Below, in pieces: positions 1 through 6,493 of a stretch of DNA of 16,306 bases. Origin of the DNA: CAZDHT01 sp964505325 (GTDB lineage: Bacteria > Planctomycetota > PUPC01); NCBI GenBank assembly GCA_964505325.1, contig CAZDHT010000096.1, forward strand, positions 1-16,306, read 5' to 3'. The position numbers were made by a program, and so were the translations under genes. Numbering within the stretch: position 1 is the stretch's first letter; each line of letters starts with the position of its first letter. The notes beneath the pieces are model-generated. The model ran no database searches, was not told the DNA's origin, and worked only from the letters and a program-made list of their open reading frames with translations.

Positions 1-1
1 C

Positions 2-1147
2 GTCCGCCAGACCATCGCCGACACGCTCGGCATCGGCGGCATCTTCCGGTCGATCCGATCGATCCCCGTCGTGCTCGACATGTGCCGCGACATCGAGGAG
101 CTGGCCCCGAACGCGCAACTGCTGACCTATACCAACCCGATGGCGACGCACGTGCTCGCCATTACGCGAGCCACGAAGGTGAAGGTCATCGGCCTCTGCC
201 ACGGCATCCGCTACACCCGCGGCCGGATGATCCTCCTTGCCACGCTCGCCGAGATGGACCCCGCCGAGGCGGAGGACATCGTCAGCAGCTGGGAGCCGAC
301 CGAGGAGGGCCGGACGCGGTTCACGCAGATCCATCACCGGTGCGCTCACGAACCGCACCCCGAGATCGAGACCCTCGCCGCCGGCATCAACCACATGGCC
401 GCGTTCCTCGTCTTCCGCCGTTCGACGAGCTCACGGCGGCCTGAGGCCCTCGAAGGCCGGCGCAACGGCGAAGACCTGTACCCGCTGCTCGACAAGGCGT
501 ACGATAACCCTGCCATCCGGCAACTCGAAGAGGTGCGCCTTGACTTGTACAAGCGCCTCGGGTATTTCTTTACCGAGACGTCCGGCCACATCAGCGAGTA
601 CCTGCCGTGGTTCCTGCACTCCGACGACGAGATCGCCAGGCTCCGGCTCCGGCCACGCGCCTATATCGGAACGTGCGAGCGCCTCGAGGAGGCGTTCCAG
701 GAATACAGGCGGAAGATCGAGAGGGGCGAGCCGTTCATCGCGCCGGACGAGCCGGTCAGCATCGAGTACGCCTCGCGCATCATCAACGCGATAGAAACGG
801 GCGGGCCATACGAGTTCAACGGCAACGTGCACAATCAGGGTGGGCGGTTGATATCGAACCTGCCGGGCGACTGCTGCGTCGAGGTGCGGTGCGTCGCCGG
901 CGCCGGCGGCATCCGTCCGAACTGGTCGGGCGAACTGCCGCCGCAGTGCGCCGCGCTGATGCGCACCAACATCAACGTGCAGGACCTGGTGGTGCGGGCG
1001 ATCCTTGACCGGCGGCGAGATCACGTCTATCATGCGGCGATGCTCGATCCCAACACCGCCGCCACGCTTACCCTGCCGGAGATTTACGAGCTGGTGGACG
1101 CGATGATCGAAGCTCACGGCGAACTGATTCCGGCGTATCTGAGATAG
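2..1147 (+). CDS. GH4 family NAD/metal-dependent glycosidase, 5'-truncated (uronidase-like motif)
   Basis: Open from the window edge in frame (381 codons visible), so the N-terminal Rossmann glycine-rich NAD-binding loop (roughly 70-100 residues) lies outside. GH4 enzymes are cytoplasmic and cleave glycosides by NAD-dependent oxidation/elimination with a divalent metal. Visible family signatures are TNPMA (about 131-145), the metal-ligand Cys in GLCHGI (Cys codon 197-199), the partner His in GINHM (codon 392-394), GEDLYPLLD after it, and a C-terminal NLPGDC...VEV...GI region followed by LPPQC, the usual GH4 C-terminal order. In the published GH4 motif scheme, CHSV goes with alpha-galactosidases and CHGx with alpha-glucuronidase-type enzymes, so a uronidase is more likely than MelA-type activity; this is inference. 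No signal peptide can be judged. A 13-residue in-frame insert sits at 422-460 (see repeat). The stop is 18 bases before the next gene. Family call firm, substrate uncertain. Confidence 0.9.
   Translation, partial: VRQTIADTLGIGGIFRSIRSIPVVLDMCRDIEELAPNAQLLTYTNPMATHVLAITRATKVKVIGLCHGIRYTRGRMILLATLAEMDPAEAEDIVSSWEPTEEGRTRFTQIHHRCAHEPHPEIETLAAGINHMAAFLVFRRSTSSRRPEALEGRRNGEDLYPLLDKAYDNPAIRQLEEVRLDLYKRLGYFFTETSGHISEYLPWFLHSDDEIARLRLRPRAYIGTCERLEEAFQEYRRKIERGEPFIAPDEPVSIEYASRIINAIETGGPYEFNGNVHNQGGRLISNLPGDCCVEVRCVAGAGGIRPNWSGELPPQCAALMRTNINVQDLVVRAILDRRRDHVYHAAMLDPNTAATLTLPEIYELVDAMIEAHGELIPAYLR
419..457. repeat. Palindromic intragenic repeat inserted in the GH4 gene
   Basis: The core runs 421-454. 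TTCGA at 421-425 pairs with TCGAA at 450-454, and CTCA at 430-433 pairs with TGAG at 442-445, giving an imperfect hairpin. In the protein it adds STSS..PEALEG-type residues (422-460, 13 codons) between FLVFRR and NGEDLYP. GH4 proteins normally run from the INHM helix almost directly into GEDLYP, so this looks like a 39-base in-frame insertion. The left arm matches a second element at 14035-14055 at 16 of 21 bases and is read in the same frame. Such TTCGACAAGCTCAGG-like palindromes recur in many environmental genomes. Confidence 0.75.
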
Positions 1148-1165
1148 CGGCTGGAGGATTTCGAG

Positions 1166-4114
1166 ATGCGGGCAAGAGCAGCGCTCCTCGTTGCGTCGTG
1201 CGCGGCGATGCTTGCCATCTGCGGCGCGTTTGCAGAGGCCGAGGTGGCGACCATCCGTCTGGGTACACCGCCCACGGGCCCGGTCGGCGGCGCCAGGCGC
1301 GTTCCGCCCCCGCCCACCGGGTACGTGGTAGAGGCCAAGACGGCGCCGGCGGTGGACGGCAAGCTCGACGACGCCGCCTGGAAACAGACCCAGCCGCTCT
1401 CTCTGGGAACCATGCACGGGCGGGGCAGGCCCGGCGCAGCGGCGCAGGTGCTGCTGCTGCACAGCGCGGGGCAACTGTACGTGGGCGTCCGGCTGGACGA
1501 ACCCAACGTGGACAAGATGCGGCGGAAGGTGACACAGTTCGACGGGCCGGCGTACCAGGATGATTCGGTGGAGGTGTTTCTGGCGCCCAAGGGCGGATCG
1601 CGCTGGTACCAGTTCATCGTGGGTGCGGGCGGCGCGCTGGCCGATTCCAGGGACCGGAGCCGCGCGTGGAACTCCGGCGCCCGCCACGCCGTGACGGTGG
1701 GGAAGAACGGCTGGTCGGTGGAGCTGGCCATCCCGTTCTCGGCGCTGGGCGTGACGGGAATGCCGCGGGTCTGGCGCGGCAACTTCTACCGTAATCGTCG
1801 CACGGGCATGCGCGGCGAGAACAACGCCTGGTCGCCCACCATGCGCAACGATTACGACGTGCCGGAGCGGTTCGGCAGGCTGGTCTTCGGCAATCCGCCT
1901 CCTCCGAAGCCGAAGGAGGTGAAGCCGGTCGTCCGCGTGAAATCCGCGACCGTGATTCCGGCCGCCAACGGCGAAGCCGTCGTCCGCTTCGACCTGTCGG
2001 GCTTGCCAAAGAACGCAAAGATCCTCCGCGCCGACCTGGTCGTGTTCCGCACCGCGAAGATCCACGGCGGGATGGACGAGGCGGTGGCAGGCATCGAGAT
2101 CTTCCCGCTGTTTGCTGAGTTCAAGGCCGGCGGCAAGGCCGAGACCCCCGGCAAGCCCCTCACGCTCCGCGGCCCGTGGTTCGACCGCTTCGACGCCACC
2201 GGCGCGGTGCGGAGCTGGACAGGCGGGAAAACGAACGGCGGCTTCTTCGTCAAGACCTGCCCCCTCTTCAACGCCGAGGCGACGTGCCTCGACATCTGCT
2301 ACGAAGGCCCGCCGCAAACCGTCCCGCAGCAGGTCACGGACGTCGCGGCCTTCCACCGCGCCGGCCAGACGTTCATCACGTGGAGAGAAATCAGCGATCC
2401 GGTCGGCACCGACGAGGTAACGTGGGGCCAACTCAAGGCGGCTCTCGACGGCCTCGACCGGAACGAGCAACTCCGCTATTGCGTCTACCGGCACACGCGG
2501 CCCATCACCGCCAGGGACCTTCAGCAGGCGGAACTGATCGCAACGGTCAAGCCGCTCTCGTGCTGGAATATCAACGGGCGGAACATCGACCGGCCGGTGG
2601 ACGATTACATCACCACCGCAAAGGGCCTGATGACCGGGCACGGGAACCCGTTCGGCCGAGCGACACTGGACGGGAAGTTCGGGGTGGACTGCCCAATCGA
2701 CCGGCTGGTGATTCGCGACGGCGCGAAGCCGCTCCCGCGCGGGACGGGCCTGTACGTTCACACCGTCGGCAAGAACGGCAAGGCCGGTCGAGCGTACTAT
2801 GCGGTGGTGACGTGCCGCGATGGCGTGCAGAACACACAAGACATCTCCGCCAGGAATACCGCGGTGGCCAATGAGACCGCCGGCATCGGTGAGCCGGTCC
2901 TCCAGCGCGAGCTGCCCAGGATGCCGCTCTTCAACTTCAAGCAGAAGCGGCTGCACTACGTCCGCTGGGTCGCCCCGCCCTACGTGCACATCCCGTCGCA
3001 GTACTACAACTGGTCCGTGGGCGTGCCGGACGACCTCGGGCAGAACGTGCCGCTTGAACTGAACTTCCATCGTGACGGCCACTCATACTGGCGGACGCAC
3101 TACCGCATCGAGCGCGACAGCGTCGTCCTCTGCCCGCACGACTTCCCGATCAAGTCGTGGTGGTATGGGTATCCCGAGGCGGTCGGCACGCTGCGGTCTT
3201 TCCGGCAGGGCGCCATCCAGCCGTTCACCGAGCGCCGGCTGCTGGCGTTCATCGAGTGGGCGAAGAAGAAATGGCCGATCGACCCGAACCGCGTCCTGGT
3301 GACGGGCTGCCGCGGCGGCGCGTCGGGCAGCGGAGCACTGCATCTGGCGCTGCGGCACCCGGAGGTGTTCAACCTGGTCATCGCCGGACATCCTTCGGTC
3401 GATTACGCGGCGGCGGCGCGCGAGACCAGCCGGTACGAAAGGTGGAAGGCCCAGAGCCTGTTGACCTGTTTCGGCAAACCGGAATGGAAGCTCGAGAGCG
3501 AGGGCGGCAGGGACTTCTGGGACGTGCACAATATGAACAAGCTGCTCTCGGCGTTGCCGGCGGCCGCGGAACTGCCGTACGTCACGATGACCTCGCGGCA
3601 CCAGGACGCCGCCGCCCGGAAGTTCTACGAGCTGATGCTCACCCGGCGCTCCGGCATCATCGCGCAATTCTCGTGGGGCGGAACGCGGTACGTGCCGGTG
3701 TCGAACACGGGGACGTACCCGACTGTCATCCGTCTCGACATCCGCAAGAACAAGAGTCTCCTGGCGTGCGTGACGGCCGCCGGGATGAAGTACGCTACCC
3801 AGGGCGGGATGGGCGGCTTCAACGCCCAGTTCCGCTGGCGCGACGTGGTCGACGAGCCCGGCCGCTACGAGGCGACCATCTTCTTCTTGGTGCACCGCGG
3901 CCGGGCCGGCAGCACCGCCGACGTCGTCCCGCGCCGGCTCCAGCGGTTCAAGGTCAAGCCGGGCGAGATGGTCGCATGGAAGACCGCGAGCCTCAACCGC
4001 GGGAGCGTGTATCAGAAAGGCGAGGCGACGGCTGGCAAGGATGGCCTGCTCGTGCTGAAGAACGTCAAGTTCCCGACGTTGGGTGCCCGGCTCACCATCA
4101 CGAAGAAACCGTAA
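1166..4114 (+). CDS. Secreted CBM9-like / DNRLRE-like / alpha/beta-hydrolase modular protein
   Basis: 982 residues. The ATG at 1166 has a GGAGGA ribosome site at 1153-1158, 18 bases after the GH4 stop. Residues 1-23 form a Sec signal peptide ending AFA, followed by a Pro/Gly-rich linker (to about residue 50). Residues about 50-245 look like a CBM9-like domain (DGKLDDAAW near the start, QDDSVEVFL, then WSVELAIPFSALG). Residues about 255-380 resemble a DNRLRE/TGF-propeptide-like beta domain (RFDLSGLPKNAKILRADL, then WFDRFDATGAVRSW). An Fn3-like stretch follows (GQTFITW, YCVYRHT, GTGLYVHT), then an alpha/beta-hydrolase core (about 640-860) with IDPNRVLVTG leading to the elbow and LRHPEVF after it. 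The elbow is unusual: residues 714-724 read GCRGGASGSGA, so either Arg716 replaces the normal Ser or Ser720 serves. An esterase-type role on a glycan is inferred. It is paralogous over its last two thirds to the next gene. Confidence 0.85.
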   Translation: MRARAALLVASCAAMLAICGAFAEAEVATIRLGTPPTGPVGGARRVPPPPTGYVVEAKTAPAVDGKLDDAAWKQTQPLSLGTMHGRGRPGAAAQVLLLHSAGQLYVGVRLDEPNVDKMRRKVTQFDGPAYQDDSVEVFLAPKGGSRWYQFIVGAGGALADSRDRSRAWNSGARHAVTVGKNGWSVELAIPFSALGVTGMPRVWRGNFYRNRRTGMRGENNAWSPTMRNDYDVPERFGRLVFGNPPPPKPKEVKPVVRVKSATVIPAANGEAVVRFDLSGLPKNAKILRADLVVFRTAKIHGGMDEAVAGIEIFPLFAEFKAGGKAETPGKPLTLRGPWFDRFDATGAVRSWTGGKTNGGFFVKTCPLFNAEATCLDICYEGPPQTVPQQVTDVAAFHRAGQTFITWREISDPVGTDEVTWGQLKAALDGLDRNEQLRYCVYRHTRPITARDLQQAELIATVKPLSCWNINGRNIDRPVDDYITTAKGLMTGHGNPFGRATLDGKFGVDCPIDRLVIRDGAKPLPRGTGLYVHTVGKNGKAGRAYYAVVTCRDGVQNTQDISARNTAVANETAGIGEPVLQRELPRMPLFNFKQKRLHYVRWVAPPYVHIPSQYYNWSVGVPDDLGQNVPLELNFHRDGHSYWRTHYRIERDSVVLCPHDFPIKSWWYGYPEAVGTLRSFRQGAIQPFTERRLLAFIEWAKKKWPIDPNRVLVTGCRGGASGSGALHLALRHPEVFNLVIAGHPSVDYAAAARETSRYERWKAQSLLTCFGKPEWKLESEGGRDFWDVHNMNKLLSALPAAAELPYVTMTSRHQDAAARKFYELMLTRRSGIIAQFSWGGTRYVPVSNTGTYPTVIRLDIRKNKSLLACVTAAGMKYATQGGMGGFNAQFRWRDVVDEPGRYEATIFFLVHRGRAGSTADVVPRRLQRFKVKPGEMVAWKTASLNRGSVYQKGEATAGKDGLLVLKNVKFPTLGARLTITKKP

Positions 4115-4129
4115 CCGGGAGGCCGAACC

Positions 4130-6385
4130 ATGAGACGCACTTCGATCATCGTTGCGATCTGCCTGACGGCGCACGCCGCCAGCGCCGACCTGGTGCGTGA
4201 ACGCTGGGGCGAGAAACGGACGCCCTGCACGCATCCGAACACCCTGAAGATCGTCCACGGCAAGGCCGGCGCGCGGCTGGTGTTTGACCTGTCCGCGCTG
4301 CCGAAGGACACCAAGGTTCACCACGCCTCGCTGTACTGCTTCACCGATCGCGACCGGCAGCCGAACAACCCGGTCCGGATCCTGTTCGGGGACAAGCTGC
4401 TGAAGCTGGAGGCGCCGTGGTACCGCTCGTTCGACGCCACCGAAGCCGTGCAGTCGTGGGCCGGGAACCCCGCCAGGAATTCCGGCCTGCTGGTCGAGCA
4501 GTTCGAGGGCTTCTCGGCCGACAAGACGTACCTGGAGGTCCTGTACGAAGGCCGGGCGGGCAAAGTGCCCGAGCAGGTCCGCGGCGTGCGAGCGGTCCAC
4601 CACGACGGGCAGACGTTCGTCATCTGGGGCGAAGTGTCGGCCTTTCGTCCCAAGCCGGAGGAGACCATCTGGGTGACGAAGTTCTATGAGCGGGGCGACA
4701 CGCTCGCCAAGGGGCCCGGCGACGGAGCGTACGGAATGCCCAACCACCCGGCCATCACTCTCAAGACGCTGCGCGGCATTCAGGGCCTTGGCTCGAAGCG
4801 CATCTCACGGGGCGTGAAGCTCTACCGCGTCCGCGAGATCCCGCCGATCACTTACCGCGTCTATCGCCACACCGAAAAGATCACGGCCGCAAACATCCAC
4901 CAAGCCGAGCGCCTGGCCGAGGTCGCGCCGCTCTCCGGCCTCGACACCGTGGTCTACAAGACCCACTTCCGGGGCGAGTACACGAACCAGAGCGAGGAGC
5001 TGAGTTCGCCCATCCCCACGTACTGCGTCGACAAGGGCAAGCACCTGACCCCCGGCGAGGGGCTGTACGTGCACACCGCGAAGGACGACGGTAAGTCCTA
5101 CTACGCCGTCACCACCGCGCTGGCGGGAACGGAGGACCTGTCGCACATCAGCGACGCCAACAGCCTCGCCCGGCCGGTCGCCGAGAAGGTCGGCTCTCCG
5201 CTGCCGGTTCTGCAATGGGTGCAGCAGGACAACTACCACAAGGACCCGCCGGAGTATTGGTATCGCTACTGGGCGGCGCCGCCCTACTGCAACGCGCCGA
5301 GCCGGTCGCTCCGCGTCGGGGTGGCGGTCTCCGATAAGTTCAAGGAGCCGGGGCCGCTGGTGATCGGCACGATCTCCGGGACCTTCAACGTCCGCGGCTC
5401 GATCCGCCTGCCGCGGACCAACCAGGTCGAGATCCAGATTCAGCGCCAGCTCGCCTGGCTGCCGGCGCTGTTCTACAACGAAGGGATGGGGACGCTCCGC
5501 GCCATGACCAAGTGCAAGGTCGACTACTTCTCCGAGCGGTACATGCTGTTCATGATCGACTGGATCAGGGGCAAGCACAAGATCGACCCCAGGAGAATCA
5601 CCGGTGGGCTGCTCCACTTCGGGCTACGGCATCCGGAAATCTTCACGCGAATGCAGATGGGCACGTACACCGCCGGCTACGACCTGCGCTGGGCGCCCGG
5701 CGGCCCGAGCATGCCTCGCGTCATCGGCCCGCGCGGCATGAAAACCGTCCGCGGCGAAGATGCCTGGAAGATGTACAGCGTCGCCGAGTACGTCAACGCC
5801 CATCCCGACCGCGACATCCCGTTCCTCGCCTGCATCTCGGCGACGGGGAAGGACGGCGGGCACACGTCGGAGTTCGGCTGGCAGGACGACCCCCGCGGCT
5901 GGCGGGGACTGCTCCGGGCGCGCCAGCCGTTCGTCGCCTCGTGGAGCGACGGGCCGCCCGGAGAAATGATGCGCGGCCTGAATCAGATGCGGTGGGGCGT
6001 GACCCTGCCGGCCTTCTCGAACTGCTCGCTCGACAACAACCCGGGCAATGGCGAAGAGAGCGACGGCGACTATTACGGATGCATCAACGGCTGGCTCCTG
6101 TGGGGCAACAAGGACTCCGTCGACGAGAGAGACCGCTGGGAGATGACCGTGTACGTCATCCCCTCGTGTCCGGAGAACTCGTGCACCGTGGACATCACCC
6201 CGCGCCGGTGCCAGCAGTTCAAGCCGAAGCCCGGCGACAAATTCAAGTGGACCAATACGGCGATCAAGGACAACAAGGAGCTCCAGTCCGGCACGGTAAC
6301 CGCCGACCGGTGGGGCCTGGTGACGATGAAGGGGGTCACCGTCAGGAAGGGCCTCTCCCGTGTCCGGCTCGCCGCGGCGCCATGA
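4130..6385 (+). CDS. Secreted DNRLRE-like / alpha/beta-hydrolase-fold protein lacking the nucleophile elbow
   Basis: 751 residues. The ATG at 4130 is supported by GGGAGG at 4117-4122. Signal peptide residues 1-19 (ends ASA). Residues about 25-145 repeat the DNRLRE-like domain of the upstream gene (LVFDLSALPKDTKVHHASL, then WYRSFDATEAVQSW), followed by the same Fn3-like segment (GQTFVIW, YRVYRHTEKIT, GEGLYVHT) and a hydrolase-like core (GMGTLRAM, KIDPRRITGG, LRHPEIF). Compared with the paralog there are 10 fewer residues between IDPxR and LRHPE: after Gly492-Gly493 the sequence jumps to LLHFG, so the whole G-x-S-x-G-G turn is absent while the frame continues. DGGHTSEFGW near residue 578 may hold the old catalytic His. 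The C-terminal domain (TPRRCQQFKPKPGDKFKW) matches the upstream protein. It has no CBM9-like module. Serine-hydrolase activity is unlikely; a binding role or recent inactivation is inferred. The gene is followed by a 108-base gap. Confidence 0.85.
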   Translation: MRRTSIIVAICLTAHAASADLVRERWGEKRTPCTHPNTLKIVHGKAGARLVFDLSALPKDTKVHHASLYCFTDRDRQPNNPVRILFGDKLLKLEAPWYRSFDATEAVQSWAGNPARNSGLLVEQFEGFSADKTYLEVLYEGRAGKVPEQVRGVRAVHHDGQTFVIWGEVSAFRPKPEETIWVTKFYERGDTLAKGPGDGAYGMPNHPAITLKTLRGIQGLGSKRISRGVKLYRVREIPPITYRVYRHTEKITAANIHQAERLAEVAPLSGLDTVVYKTHFRGEYTNQSEELSSPIPTYCVDKGKHLTPGEGLYVHTAKDDGKSYYAVTTALAGTEDLSHISDANSLARPVAEKVGSPLPVLQWVQQDNYHKDPPEYWYRYWAAPPYCNAPSRSLRVGVAVSDKFKEPGPLVIGTISGTFNVRGSIRLPRTNQVEIQIQRQLAWLPALFYNEGMGTLRAMTKCKVDYFSERYMLFMIDWIRGKHKIDPRRITGGLLHFGLRHPEIFTRMQMGTYTAGYDLRWAPGGPSMPRVIGPRGMKTVRGEDAWKMYSVAEYVNAHPDRDIPFLACISATGKDGGHTSEFGWQDDPRGWRGLLRARQPFVASWSDGPPGEMMRGLNQMRWGVTLPAFSNCSLDNNPGNGEESDGDYYGCINGWLLWGNKDSVDERDRWEMTVYVIPSCPENSCTVDITPRRCQQFKPKPGDKFKWTNTAIKDNKELQSGTVTADRWGLVTMKGVTVRKGLSRVRLAAAP

Positions 6386-6475
6386 GCGGGCGCCAACCCG
6401 GCCATCATCTGTGATCTGAAGGGAATGCGGAATGAGAAAGACCGCTGCGTGCGACCTGCAACCCGACCTGCGTTC

Positions 6476-6484
6476 AAAGAGGAG
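6476..6484 (+). promoter_or_regulatory. Ribosome binding site that sets the start at 6494
   Basis: AAAGAGGAG lies 9 bases before the ATG at 6494. The same frame also has an ATG at 6425, but that start has its purine tract (AAGGGA) immediately adjacent, and it would put about 23 residues that do not look exported in front of a good signal peptide. The 6494 start is therefore preferred. Confidence 0.75.
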
Positions 6485-6493
6485 AGCCGACAG

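Noticed and set aside
422..460. Compensated frameshift in the GH4 gene
   Set aside because: Family motifs on both sides are in the same frame and the unusual stretch coincides with a palindromic repeat, so an in-frame insertion explains it better.
1166..1240. Lipoprotein signal (LAIC) in the first secreted protein
   Set aside because: Ile precedes the Cys, which does not fit a standard lipobox, and a good signal peptidase I site (AFA) follows.
431..3082. Very long reverse-strand open frame (883 codons)
   Set aside because: It lies antisense to two well-supported genes, is rich in Arg/Ala/Val/His as expected from GC-rich mirror frames, and shows no recognisable domain. The same applies to 3083-4747, 5624-7882, 10422-12137 and 12131-13903 on the minus strand.
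6386..6493. Promoter or riboswitch in the 108-base gap
   Set aside because: No convincing -35/-10 pair, operator palindrome or structured leader is visible. Only the ribosome site at 6476 can be supported.
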